This document shows, piece after piece, positions 7,602-16,746 of a stretch of DNA of 64,000 bases. Below the pieces are notes generated by a model. That model had not been told where the DNA came from. It did not search any database and saw only the letters and a program-made list of their open reading frames with translations. Numbering within the stretch: position 1 is the first letter of the stretch; each line of letters begins with the position of its first letter. Origin of the DNA: Hyphomicrobiales bacterium (GTDB taxonomy: Bacteria > Pseudomonadota > Alphaproteobacteria > Rhizobiales > Rhizobiaceae); contig UEIF01000032.1 of NCBI GenBank assembly GCA_900468805.1, forward strand, positions 46,519 through 110,518. Reading direction: 5' to 3'. The position numbers and the translations under genes were made by a program.

Positions 7602-9506
7602 TTATCCGCCGATCGTCAAGGTGACCGATGTCGGGCCGTAGGAAAGGGTCGCCTTGTGGCCGGAGAGGGTGAACTTGTCGAAGATGCCGGTGACGGCTCC
7701 CGCCTTCAGGATCTCGATCTTCGTTCCGGCCGCCGGGGCGTAGCCCGAGGCAAGTGTCACGTCGAGAGCCCCGGCGAGCGCCGCCTTGCCCGCGATGACC
7801 ACCGTGCCTGCCCCGTCAGCACCGAGCGTCGGCTTCGCCGTGGCATTGGCGAACTGCTGGTAATCGCCGCCTACGGTCAAGGGCTTGTCTGCTGCCAGGA
7901 TGAGCGAACCGCCATTCACGGACAGTCCGCCGGTGCCGAAGGCCGAGGGCGAGCCTGCCACCAGCACGCCTTCCTCCAGCACCGTGCCGCCAGCGTAGCT
8001 GTTGGCGCCTGATAGCCCGAGGATGCCGCTGCCGCCCTTCACCAGCCTGCCCTTGCCGCCGATGTCGTTGCGCCAGGTGTCGATCGCGTTGAAGCCGCCC
8101 CTTGCCGCATCCATCGTCACGGTCACATCCTGTTCGAAGGCGCCGTAGCCATCGGCGGCGGCCAACAGGTTGAGGCGACCGTAACCTTCCGCGTCGTCGA
8201 GGAGCGGGTAGCCGGAGGCGACCTCCGTCGTCTTCAGCACGTCGCGGCGCTGTTCACCGTCGAGATAAGGCAGACGTGTTTCGAGAAGCGCTTCGGCGCC
8301 CTGCGGCACGCGGGCCGCCTGATCGGTCGCATGGATCGACGGCAGGCCGTAGCTCAGGCGTTGAAGCACATAAGCTCGGTTGGCATCATGATCGGCGAAG
8401 CGGTCTGCGGCCAGCGGCGCTGCATGAGCCACGACTTCGAGCGCGCCCGCATCCGCAACGCCTGATTTGGCAATGAGCCATGCCTGCGCCTGGGCGTAAG
8501 CATCGCTCTTCAACGCGGCATTGCCGGCCTTGTTCAGATTATAGACGACGGTGGCAGTGCCGAGCATGCGGCCGCCCATCACGTCGAGCGGAGAATGCAT
8601 GCCGGCAAGGATGCGGTCTTCACCCAGTTCGCTGGCGCGCGTGAGCATTTCCTGAAAACGCTGCGGCACGAGATAGGCCATGGCAAGCGCATCCCGCCAG
8701 GCTTCCGCCGTGTGTCCGCTCGGGAAACCGCCGTCTTCGGCCGGCTTACCGCTCTTGGCGGTCTCGAGCGCCGGGACAACCGACACGTCCTGGCTCCAGC
8801 GGTAGGGACGGCCATATTTGAAATAACGCTTGGCGGGCTCCGTGGAGCCGTCACCACTCGCGGCATTGATGAAGTCGATGGCAAGGCCCATGTCCGGATT
8901 GGCGTCGGTCTTGTTTTCGGTGTCCGGCTTGCTGCCGGCGCCGCGATTATTGCCCTTGTCGTCGTATTTGACCGTCGTCGCATCGGCCGCGACTTCGGTG
9001 ATCGTGGTGGTCTGCTTGGAGCCCGCTTTCCAGGCATCCGTCAGCGGACCGAGGCCGTCGACGATGCTGGCATTCTTGCCCCGCCGATCGTCGAGATAGG
9101 CGGCAACCGCCTGAGCGTCCGTCCGCGCCCGCGTCGCTTTGACGACATAGGCGAAGTTCGCATCGTGGACGAGCTTGTTGACGACCTGGCCGTCGGTCTT
9201 GCTGAAGGGAATGCCGTCCCAATCCGTCTTGGCAACAGCAGGGCAATTATCCTTGGCCGGAGCCTCTACGCCGGCATCGACGAACGACGTGCGCGGTGTC
9301 CAGATTTCGAGGAAGCCTGAGAGAAGATGGACAGCGGCATTGGTGTCTGCCGTCGAGAAGCAGGCGTCGCCCCGCTTGTTGGTGTTTCCGGCCTCCACAT
9401 AGGGCGCTTTCGCCGTCGTGGCCTGCTCGGCGGCGGCAAGCGATGGCACGATCGAAAGAAGGCAGACGAGAGCGGTGCTCAGACGGCAAAGGCTTAAGAC
9501 AGACAT
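7602..9506 (-). CDS. Secreted PAP2 acid phosphatase with autotransporter-like strand tail
   Basis: A 634-residue exported protein with a clear signal peptide ending in VPSLAAA. The phosphatase core shows the three PAP2 motifs: KRYFKYGRP (KX6RP), GGFPSGHT (PSGH) and DRILAGMHSPLD (RX5HX3D). It should hydrolyse phosphomonoesters outside the inner membrane. The C-terminal 150 residues contain an autotransporter-associated beta-strand repeat (GGSGILGLSGANSYAGGT). No C-terminal beta-barrel follows, because the protein ends TLTIGG. The start is the ATG at 9506; the open frame to 10643 overlaps the kinase gene on the other strand and is spurious. It is divergent from that kinase. Confidence 0.85.
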   Translation of the reverse strand: MSVLSLCRLSTALVCLLSIVPSLAAAEQATTAKAPYVEAGNTNKRGDACFSTADTNAAVHLLSGFLEIWTPRTSFVDAGVEAPAKDNCPAVAKTDWDGIPFSKTDGQVVNKLVHDANFAYVVKATRARTDAQAVAAYLDDRRGKNASIVDGLGPLTDAWKAGSKQTTTITEVAADATTVKYDDKGNNRGAGSKPDTENKTDANPDMGLAIDFINAASGDGSTEPAKRYFKYGRPYRWSQDVSVVPALETAKSGKPAEDGGFPSGHTAEAWRDALAMAYLVPQRFQEMLTRASELGEDRILAGMHSPLDVMGGRMLGTATVVYNLNKAGNAALKSDAYAQAQAWLIAKSGVADAGALEVVAHAAPLAADRFADHDANRAYVLQRLSYGLPSIHATDQAARVPQGAEALLETRLPYLDGEQRRDVLKTTEVASGYPLLDDAEGYGRLNLLAAADGYGAFEQDVTVTMDAARGGFNAIDTWRNDIGGKGRLVKGGSGILGLSGANSYAGGTVLEEGVLVAGSPSAFGTGGLSVNGGSLILAADKPLTVGGDYQQFANATAKPTLGADGAGTVVIAGKAALAGALDVTLASGYAPAAGTKIEILKAGAVTGIFDKFTLSGHKATLSYGPTSVTLTIGG

Positions 9507-9686
9507 GGGCGACACCCGAAATCGTTGAACGAACGGCAGGAGAGTTAGAGCCCTTATGTGACGGACCGGTTTCAAAAATATTGCCGTTCTGTGAATCTGC
9601 CGGGGCTCCGCCTCTTGCCTTTCCCGCCCGTCCCGCCAAAAGTGGCATGGAGACGATGAGCCCAACCAGGATGCCGGAAAGAGGGC

Positions 9687-12600
9687 ATGACAGCGCGCCA
9701 ACGCATCATTCCGGTGAGACGCGAATATAATCGCTGGGTCGCCAACCAGACGCTGGAAGACTACGCGCTGCGCTTCACGGCCAAGAGCGCCCGGCGCTTC
9801 TCCTCCCAGCGCATCTCGCAGACGGCGATCGGCGCAATCTCCTTCCTGGCGCTGGAAGCGATCGGCGGCGCCATCACACTGTCCTACGGCACGACCAATG
9901 CCTTCTTCGCCATCGTCGTCGCCTCCATCGCCATGCTGGCAATCGGCCTGCCGATCAGCCGCTACGCGATCCGCCACGGCGTCGACATCGACCTGCTGAC
10001 ACGCGGCGCCGGCTTCGGTTACATCGGCTCCACAATCACTTCGCTGATCTATGCAAGCTTCACCTTCATGCTGTTTGCGATCGAGGCCTCGATCATGTCC
10101 GGCGCGCTGGAGCTGACGCTCGGCATACCCTTGTGGATCGGCTACATCATCAGCGCCGTCATGGTGATCCCGCTCGTCACCCATGGGGTGCGGCTCATCA
10201 GCAAGTTCCAGCTGATGACCCAGCCTTTCTGGATCATCCTGAACATCCTGCCCTTCATTTTCATCGCCTTCCTGGACTGGGGCCAATTCGATGTCTGGCG
10301 CGCCTTTGCCGGCATCCGCCACGCCTCCGGCCCGCCCGGCACGGTCGCAGATTTCAACCTCGTCGAATTCGGCGCCGCCTCTGCCGTCATCCTGGCGCTC
10401 ATGTCGCAGATCGGCGAACAGGCGGACTTCCTGCGCTTCCTGCCGCCCGACCCACAGCGCAAGTGGCGCCACCGCCTCGCCATTTTCCTCGCCGGCCCCG
10501 GCTGGGTCGTCATCGGTGCACCGAAGCTGCTTGCCGGTTCCTTCCTGGTCGTTTTGACGTTTACCTCGGGCGTGCCGCTCGACCGCGCCGCCGACCCGGC
10601 ACAGATGTATCTGACCGCCTTCGGCTACATGATCCCCTGGCACAATGCCGCCCTACTGCTGATGGCTGCCTTCGTGGTCGTCTCGCAGCTGAAGATCAAT
10701 GTGATGAATGCCTATGCCGGTTCGCTCGCCTGGTCGAACTTCTTCTCACGGCTAACCCACAGCCACCCTGGCCGGGTCATCTGGCTGGTCTTCAACGTGG
10801 CAATCGCGCTGTTGTTGATGGAACTCGGCATCTACAGGTTGCTCGAAGAAACGCTCGGCATCTTCTCGATCATCGCCATGGCATGGCTTTGCACGATCTC
10901 GGCCGACCTCTTCATCAACAAGCCGCTCGGCCTTGCCCCTCCCGGCATCGAGTTCAAGCGCGCCCATCTTTACGACATCAATCCGGTCGGCCTCGGCGCC
11001 ATGACGCTGTCTGCCGGCATCGCGCTGGTTGCCCATTTCGGTCTCTTCGGCTCGGTCGCCGCATCGCTTGCGCCTTACATCACACTCGTCATCGCGCTGA
11101 TCGCCTCGCCCGCCATCGCCTGGGCAACCAAAGGCAAATTCTATCTCGCCCGCAAGCCGCGGCACGCCTGGAAGAACCTGACTGCTATCACCTGCTCCGT
11201 CTGCGAACATCCCTTCGAACCGGAAGACATGGCCTGGTGCCCGGCCTATGCCGCGCCGATCTGCTCGCTCTGCTGCTCGCTCGACAGCCGGTGCCACGAC
11301 ATGTGCAAGCCGAACGCGCGTTTGAACGCACAGGTCGGCGCCGTCGCTAAGACCCTGCTGCCGGCAAACATCGTCCAGAAACTGACGACCCGCCTCGGCC
11401 GCTATGGCATCGCGGTGGCGCTTGCATTGACGGCCGTGGGCGCAATCCTTGCGATGATCGCGCATCAGGTCGCCTCGGCCTCACCGGAGACCGCCGAAGT
11501 CGTCAACCGCACAATTCTGATCGTCTTCTTCGTCTTTTCGGTCATCGCCGGCATCGCCTGCTGGTTCTATGTGCTCGCACATGACAGCCGCGTCGTTGCC
11601 GAAGAAGAATCGTCTCGCCAGAACACGCTGCTTCTCAAAGAGATCGCTGCTCACAAAAAGACCGATGCCGCCCTCCAGAGCGCCAAGGAAACGGCCGAGG
11701 CCGCCAACCGCGCCAAGAGCCGCTATGTCGTGGGTCTCAGCCACGAACTGCGCACGCCGCTGAATGCCGTCCTCGGTTATGCCCAGATCCTCGAACGTGA
11801 TGAGACGATCCCTGCGCCGCGCCACTCTTCCATCAAGGTGATCCGCCGCAGCGCCGAGCATCTTTCCGGCCTCATCGATGGCCTTCTGGATATCTCGAAG
11901 ATCGAGGCCGGCCGCCTGCAGGTCTATTCGAACGAGATCAATATCCAGGACTTCCTCGACCAGATCGTCGACATGTTCCGGCCGCAGGCGCAGGCAAAGG
12001 GCCTGTCCTTCATTCATGAGCGCTCGCAGGTTCTGTCGCAATTCGTGCGCACCGACGAGAAGCGGCTGCGCCAAATCCTCGTCAATCTCCTCTCCAACGC
12101 CATCAAATTCACTGACGAAGGCAGCGTCACCTTCGATGTCGCCTATCGCAGCCAGGTTGCGACCTTCACCGTCTCCGACACCGGCCGTGGCATCGCCGAG
12201 AAGGACCTGACGCGTATTTACGAGCCCTTCCAGCGTGGAGAGGCGGAAAGCGTGCGGCCCATGCCAGGCCTCGGGCTTGGCCTCACCATCACCCGCCTTC
12301 TGACCAACACGCTCGGCGGCGAAATCTCCGTCACCAGCGAGAAAGACAAGGGCTCCACCTTCCGCGTCCGCCTCATGCTGTCGGCCGTGATGCGTCCCGC
12401 AGCGCCGCCGCAAGAGAAAAAGATCGTCAGCTATGACGGTCCGCGCCGAACCATCGTCGTTGTCGACGACAATGAGGATCATCGCGAGATGATGCGCGAA
12501 ATCCTGGTCCCCCTCGATTTCATCGTGCTGACGGCGGCGACCGGCCCGGATTGCCTGACGCTGGTTGAAGGCATCGAGCCGGATCTGTTTCTTGTCGATA

Positions 12601-13070
12601 TCTCCATGCCCGGCATGAATGGCTGGCAGCTCGTCTCCCGGCTGCGCGAGACTGGACGCACTGCACCGATCCTGATGCTGTCAGCCAATATCGGTGATGC
12701 CGCCGCACACAGCGACAGCGATGACAGCCACAATGATGCGATCGGCAAACCTGTTGATATCAAGCAACTGCGTGACAAGCTGGCTTTGCATCTCGGCCTG
12801 AAATGGCTTTATGCCGACGATCAGGCGCCGGCGCCGGTGATCGCCCCCATGCCGCTGAAGAGCCCAGGTGCCGCGCATGTACAGGAACTGCTTCGCCTCG
12901 GCGAGATCGGCTATATCAGAGGCATAGAAGCCAAGCTCGCCGACCTTGCCAAAGTAGAGGCAAATCAGCCATTCACAGAGAAACTCCGTTCCTATGTCGC
13001 CGCCTTCGATCTCGCCGGCTTCATGGATTTCCTGCACAAATTCGAAGAAAAAGGTGAAACCGTTGGCTGA
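9687..13070 (+). CDS. Permease-fused hybrid histidine kinase (NCS1-like transporter / HisKA / HATPase / receiver)
   Basis: An 1127-residue protein. Residues 1-480 form a multi-helix membrane domain resembling NCS1 purine-cytosine permeases (LEDYALRFTAKSARRFS at the start, MSQIGEQADFLRFLPP mid-domain). A linker with eight cysteines (C503 to C540) follows, then two further helices and a coiled-coil. HisKA has the H-box SHELRTPLN with His686. The HATPase shows NLLSNAIKF and DTGRGIAEKD. A receiver carries Asp971 (FLVDISMPGMNG). It probably senses a substrate through a transporter-like domain, as CbrA does with an SLC5 domain. The next gene is its likely response regulator and overlaps its end. 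Proximity to the urea operon suggests a nitrogen ligand, which is inference. Confidence 0.85.
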   Translation: MTARQRIIPVRREYNRWVANQTLEDYALRFTAKSARRFSSQRISQTAIGAISFLALEAIGGAITLSYGTTNAFFAIVVASIAMLAIGLPISRYAIRHGVDIDLLTRGAGFGYIGSTITSLIYASFTFMLFAIEASIMSGALELTLGIPLWIGYIISAVMVIPLVTHGVRLISKFQLMTQPFWIILNILPFIFIAFLDWGQFDVWRAFAGIRHASGPPGTVADFNLVEFGAASAVILALMSQIGEQADFLRFLPPDPQRKWRHRLAIFLAGPGWVVIGAPKLLAGSFLVVLTFTSGVPLDRAADPAQMYLTAFGYMIPWHNAALLLMAAFVVVSQLKINVMNAYAGSLAWSNFFSRLTHSHPGRVIWLVFNVAIALLLMELGIYRLLEETLGIFSIIAMAWLCTISADLFINKPLGLAPPGIEFKRAHLYDINPVGLGAMTLSAGIALVAHFGLFGSVAASLAPYITLVIALIASPAIAWATKGKFYLARKPRHAWKNLTAITCSVCEHPFEPEDMAWCPAYAAPICSLCCSLDSRCHDMCKPNARLNAQVGAVAKTLLPANIVQKLTTRLGRYGIAVALALTAVGAILAMIAHQVASASPETAEVVNRTILIVFFVFSVIAGIACWFYVLAHDSRVVAEEESSRQNTLLLKEIAAHKKTDAALQSAKETAEAANRAKSRYVVGLSHELRTPLNAVLGYAQILERDETIPAPRHSSIKVIRRSAEHLSGLIDGLLDISKIEAGRLQVYSNEINIQDFLDQIVDMFRPQAQAKGLSFIHERSQVLSQFVRTDEKRLRQILVNLLSNAIKFTDEGSVTFDVAYRSQVATFTVSDTGRGIAEKDLTRIYEPFQRGEAESVRPMPGLGLGLTITRLLTNTLGGEISVTSEKDKGSTFRVRLMLSAVMRPAAPPQEKKIVSYDGPRRTIVVVDDNEDHREMMREILVPLDFIVLTAATGPDCLTLVEGIEPDLFLVDISMPGMNGWQLVSRLRETGRTAPILMLSANIGDAAAHSDSDDSHNDAIGKPVDIKQLRDKLALHLGLKWLYADDQAPAPVIAPMPLKSPGAAHVQELLRLGEIGYIRGIEAKLADLAKVEANQPFTEKLRSYVAAFDLAGFMDFLHKFEEKGETVG

Positions 13071-13974
13071 GCTTCCCCGCGACATCGTTCTGCTGGTCGA
13101 TGATTCGCCGGAGGCTCTCGGCTTCCTGACCGATGCGCTGGAACAGTCGGGCTTTTCCGTGCTGATCGCCACATCGGGCGCAGCAGCGCTCAACATCGTC
13201 GAGCGCATCACGCCCGATCTCATCCTGCTCGATGCGGTCATGCCCTTGATGGACGGCTTCGAGACTTGCCGCAGGCTGAAGGCCAATGCCGCAGTCGCCC
13301 AGGTGCCTGTTATCTTCATGACCGGGCTGACCGAAACCGAGCATGTCGTGCATGCTCTGGAATCAGGCGGGGTCGACTATTTGTCGAAGCCGATCAACAT
13401 CGACGAATTGCGCGCCCGCATCCGCGTTCATCTGCGCAATGCCCGCTCGGCACAGAGCGCGCGCGTGGCGCTCGATGCTGCTGGCCGCCATCTGCTCGCG
13501 GTGAAGGGCAATGGTGCAATCCACTGGTCCACGCCGCAGGCAACCCGCCTCGTCAACGCCGCCATGGGCAGCGATGACGGCATGGAAGTCGTCTCCCGCA
13601 CGATCGGCAACTGGATGAAAGAGCGCGCCGCTGCCGCCCGCGATGCCCTCATCTCGATCGCACATGCAGGTCAAGCAGCCCTGCAGCTCGCCTTCCTTGG
13701 CGCCATCGGCCCGGACGAATATCTCTTCCGCCTAACGGCCGCCAACAAGCGCAACGACGACCAGGTCCTGCGCCAGCACTTCTTGCTGACGCAGCGCGAA
13801 TCCGAAGTGCTCATGTGGATCGCCAAGGGTAAGGCTAACCGTGATATCGGCGAAATTCTCGGCCTCTCCGCGCGCACCGTGAACAAGCACCTGGAGCAGA
13901 TCTACGTGAAACTCGGTGTGGAGAACAGAGCATCCGCCGCCGTGAAGGCGGCGCATGTGTTGCATGAAATGTGA
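13063..13974 (+). CDS. Response regulator, receiver + LuxR-type HTH
   Basis: A 303-residue regulator. The receiver domain has the acidic pair in LLVDDSPEA, phospho-acceptor Asp57 (LILLDAVMP) and Lys in YLSKPIN. About 100 residues of linker follow, then a C-terminal LuxR helix-turn-helix (LTQRESEVLMWIAKGKANRD, LSARTVNKHLEQIYVKLGV). No ATG fits. A TTG at 13063 has AAGGTG six bases upstream; a GTG at 13054 is the alternative. Either start overlaps the end of the kinase, so the pair is translationally coupled and should be a cognate two-component system. Confidence 0.9.
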   Translation: MAELPRDIVLLVDDSPEALGFLTDALEQSGFSVLIATSGAAALNIVERITPDLILLDAVMPLMDGFETCRRLKANAAVAQVPVIFMTGLTETEHVVHALESGGVDYLSKPINIDELRARIRVHLRNARSAQSARVALDAAGRHLLAVKGNGAIHWSTPQATRLVNAAMGSDDGMEVVSRTIGNWMKERAAAARDALISIAHAGQAALQLAFLGAIGPDEYLFRLTAANKRNDDQVLRQHFLLTQRESEVLMWIAKGKANRDIGEILGLSARTVNKHLEQIYVKLGVENRASAAVKAAHVLHEM

Positions 13975-13994
13975 GGGATAGCCGGCGGCGCGCC

Positions 13995-14963
13995 TTAAAC
14001 CACGCGGTCCGGAACGTCTCGCCCCTCAAAGAACGCTGTCACATTCTCCACGACCTTCATTCCCATCGCCGTGCGGGTTTCCTCCGTCGCGCTGCCGAGA
14101 TGCGGCAACAGAACGACATTCTCCATCCGCCGTAACGCTTCAGGCACATGCGGCTCCGCCTCGTAGACGTCGAGCCCTGCGCCGCGGATCGTGCCTTTAT
14201 CAAGCGCTGCAATCAACGCCGTCTCATCGACCACGTCGCCGCGTGCCGTATTGATGAGAAAGGCGCCTGGCTTCATTGCCGCAAACCGCGCAGCATTCAT
14301 CAGATGCCGGTTTTCCGCTCCGCCTGGGCAATGCAGCGAGGTGAAATCGGAAGCCGCAAGCACCTCCTCCACAGAAGCAAGCTGACGTGCACCATAGCGA
14401 GCCGCCTCCGCCGGATCGACCTGTGAGCGGTTGTAGAACACGATGTCCATGCCGAAACCGAAATGGCAACGCTGCGCGAAAGCCTTGCCGATCCGGCCGA
14501 AGCCGATAATGCCGACGGTCTTCCCGGTCACCTTCGTACCGACCATGTGCGTCGGGCACCAACCCTTCCATTCACCGGCGCGCACCTGACGCTCGCCCTC
14601 CCCGCCGCGGCGCGCGACGGACAGCAGGAGCAACATGGCAATATCAGCCGTGCAATCGGTCAGGACCCCAGGCGTGTTCGTCACCACGATGCCCTTCGCC
14701 TTGGCACTGGCGATATCGATGTGATTGAAGCCGACCCCGAAATTGCCAAGAATTTTCGTACGGACATTCCCGGCAAAGACCGCTGCCGGCAGCTTGTCGG
14801 AAACGGTGGGCAGCACGGCATCATAATCCGCCAGCGCCTGACGCAATTCGCTTTCAGCAAGCGGTACATCATCTCTGTTGAGCGTCAGGTCGAAGCGCTC
14901 TGCGAGCACGGCCTCTACCGCGGCAGGCCAGCGCCGGGTGACGAGAATGCGGGGGTTTGGCAT
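13995..14963 (-). CDS. D-2-hydroxyacid dehydrogenase (glyoxylate/hydroxypyruvate reductase type)
   Basis: A 322-residue NAD(P)-dependent dehydrogenase of the D-isomer-specific 2-hydroxyacid family. The Rossmann motif is GIIGFGRIGKAF. The catalytic residues are seen as Arg in NTARGDVVDE, Glu in GLDVYEAEP and His in LLPHLGSATEETR. The substrate-side segment GNFGVGFNHIDIASAKAKGI fits the GhrB/glyoxylate-reductase branch, but the exact substrate cannot be read from the sequence. It is convergent with the response-regulator gene 20 bases away and stands alone on its strand behind the bra terminator. Confidence 0.88.
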   Translation of the reverse strand: MPNPRILVTRRWPAAVEAVLAERFDLTLNRDDVPLAESELRQALADYDAVLPTVSDKLPAAVFAGNVRTKILGNFGVGFNHIDIASAKAKGIVVTNTPGVLTDCTADIAMLLLLSVARRGGEGERQVRAGEWKGWCPTHMVGTKVTGKTVGIIGFGRIGKAFAQRCHFGFGMDIVFYNRSQVDPAEAARYGARQLASVEEVLAASDFTSLHCPGGAENRHLMNAARFAAMKPGAFLINTARGDVVDETALIAALDKGTIRGAGLDVYEAEPHVPEALRRMENVVLLPHLGSATEETRTAMGMKVVENVTAFFEGRDVPDRVV

Positions 14964-15072
14964 GAATCTGGATCCTCCATCCTTGCCTCTGGCTTAGGCC
15001 ATGAAGGCCAGGAATGGAATGGCTTTCGAACCCGTAAAGACTGAGATCTTGAACTGCGGAGGCGAAACGAAA

Positions 15073-15097
15073 GAAGCCCGGTCGATGACCGGGCTTC
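15073..15097 (-). terminator. Rho-independent terminator of the bra operon
   Basis: An 11-base perfect stem (15073-15083 with 15087-15097) with a 3-base loop, followed on the minus strand by a T-rich run. It lies 25 bases after the braC stop and closes the operon. Confidence 0.85.
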
Positions 15098-15122
15098 CAT
15101 AACAGGCATCACTGCCAGAGGC

Positions 15123-16247
15123 TTACTTCTCAGCCTTCTGGAAGTAGCTGTACTTGCCGTCGTCGCCCTTCTTCCATTCGTACATGACGTAGCCCGGAAG
15201 CTTCGGGTCGCCCTTTCCGTCGAAGGAGATGTCGCCGAGAACGGTCGGGAACGGACCCTTTTCCTTCATGGCCGCAGCAACGGCTTCAGCGTCCGTAGAA
15301 CCGGCAGCCTTGGCAGCAGCAGCGATTGTCTGCAGCGCAGCGTAGGAATAGAGCGTGTAAGCTTCCGGGTTGAAGCCGGCAGCCTTGAACTTCGCAACGA
15401 GGTCCTTGTTGGCCGGGTTGACCGTCGGATCCGGGCCGAATGTGTTCAGCGTACCGGCAACGGCGTCACCAGCGATGGAAGCAAGTTCGTTCGAGACGAT
15501 ACCGTCACCCGAAACGAGCGCTGCCTTCAGGCCCTGGTCGGCCGACTGGCGGATGATGAGACCGGCTTCGGTGTGCAGACCACCCCAATAGATGATGGAA
15601 ACACCGGCTTCCTTCATCTTTGCGATGAGAGCCGAGAAGTCCTTGTCGCCGACGTTTACGCCTTCGTACATGGCTTCGGTGACACCAGCGGCATTCAGAG
15701 CCTTCTTGGTTTCGTCAGCGAGACCCTGGCCGTAAGGAGTCTTGTCGTGAATGACGGCGATCTTGGCGTCCTTGAAGTGGTCGGCCAGATACTTGCCGGC
15801 AATCGCGCCCTGCTGGTCGTCACGACCGCAGGTGCGGAAGGTGTTCCACAGGCCACGCTCGGTGAAAACAGGGTTGGTAGCAGCCGGGGTGATTTCGAGA
15901 ATGCCGTTCTCGGCGTAAACTTCAGAAGCCGGGATGGAAACGCCCGAGTTGAAGTGACCGATAACGAACTTCACGCCGTCAGCAACGAACTTGTTGGCAA
16001 CGGAGATGCCCTGCTTCGGGTCGGAAACGTCGTCGCCGAGCTCGATCTTGATCTGCTCGCCGTTGATGCCACCAGCAGCATTGATGTCGGCAGCTGCCTG
16101 CTCGGCACCCTTCTGCAGCTGTGCGCCGAATGCAGCGTTCGGGCCTGTGAGCGGGCCACCAACGCCGATCAGGATGTCAGCTCGTGCGATGCCGCCGAAA
16201 GCGACGATCGCCGTCAGTGCCACCGCTGACAAGAGAGACTTCTTCAT
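15123..16247 (-). CDS. braC: Branched-chain/broad-range amino-acid ABC transporter binding protein
   Basis: A 374-residue periplasmic LivJ/LivK/BraC-type binding protein. The signal peptide ends in GGIARA before DILIGVGGPLTGPNAAFG. The pocket-region segments NSGVSIPASEVYAENGI and VIHDKTPYGQGLADETKKAL are typical of the family. In R. leguminosarum the order braD-E-F-G-C encodes a broad-specificity amino-acid importer, and the five genes here match that order. A gap of 120 bases after the small membrane-protein gene could hold an extra promoter that supplies binding protein in excess. Confidence 0.92.
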   Translation of the reverse strand: MKKSLLSAVALTAIVAFGGIARADILIGVGGPLTGPNAAFGAQLQKGAEQAAADINAAGGINGEQIKIELGDDVSDPKQGISVANKFVADGVKFVIGHFNSGVSIPASEVYAENGILEITPAATNPVFTERGLWNTFRTCGRDDQQGAIAGKYLADHFKDAKIAVIHDKTPYGQGLADETKKALNAAGVTEAMYEGVNVGDKDFSALIAKMKEAGVSIIYWGGLHTEAGLIIRQSADQGLKAALVSGDGIVSNELASIAGDAVAGTLNTFGPDPTVNPANKDLVAKFKAAGFNPEAYTLYSYAALQTIAAAAKAAGSTDAEAVAAAMKEKGPFPTVLGDISFDGKGDPKLPGYVMYEWKKGDDGKYSYFQKAEK

Positions 16248-16367
16248 ATTGTTACTCCCAATTTTTGGGCGGGTTTCGTTAGAAGACCCAGCGCACTACC
16301 CACCATTGACTACGCCGGGAAAGCTGTTCCACTCTGGAGGCAATTCATGCCTAGTTTCAACGGGCTG

Positions 16368-16721
16368 TCAATGTTTCTCCTTCCACGAAAACGCGGAAGT
16401 TTTTTCGTACAGCCAGTAATAGTTGTTGACCATTTGATTGGTGCGGCGATAGCGGAACCCGGCTGTCGAGAAGATCAGCAGGGTGATGAAATCAATAATG
16501 TAGAAGAACGCGCTGAGCATAGGTCCGTCGAACAGCGCATGATGCAGGAACTGCATCGCCCAGGCCAGCAGGAAGGTATAGACGACGACCAGCGGATAGT
16601 TGCTCCAACCGTCCGCAACCGCCTTGCCGGCCCGCCATGCTGTCCAGAAACCGATGAGCACGACAAACGCGCGGATGACGAGCTTTACGCCGTTGTCGCT
16701 TTCGAAGAAAAGTCCCTGCAT
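16368..16721 (-). CDS. Small membrane protein in the bra operon (DUF6867-like)
   Basis: A 117-residue protein with three or four hydrophobic helices (LVIRAFVVLIGFWTAW, YPLVVVYTFLLAWAMQFL, AFFYIIDFITLLIFSTAGF) and a charged tail. The ATG at 16721 has an AGGGAGAG site seven bases upstream, so it is preferred to the TTG two codons earlier. It matches a small family seen beside LIV-type transporters in alphaproteobacteria. Its function is unknown. Its fixed position between the ATPase gene and the binding-protein gene suggests an accessory role in the importer (inference). Confidence 0.8.
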   Translation of the reverse strand: MQGLFFESDNGVKLVIRAFVVLIGFWTAWRAGKAVADGWSNYPLVVVYTFLLAWAMQFLHHALFDGPMLSAFFYIIDFITLLIFSTAGFRYRRTNQMVNNYYWLYEKTSAFSWKEKH

Positions 16722-16746
16722 AGTCAAACTCTCCCTTCTGCAGCGA

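Noticed and set aside
10133..11350. A 405-codon plus-strand frame inside the kinase gene
   Set aside because: An Arg/Pro-rich out-of-frame shadow of the transporter domain.
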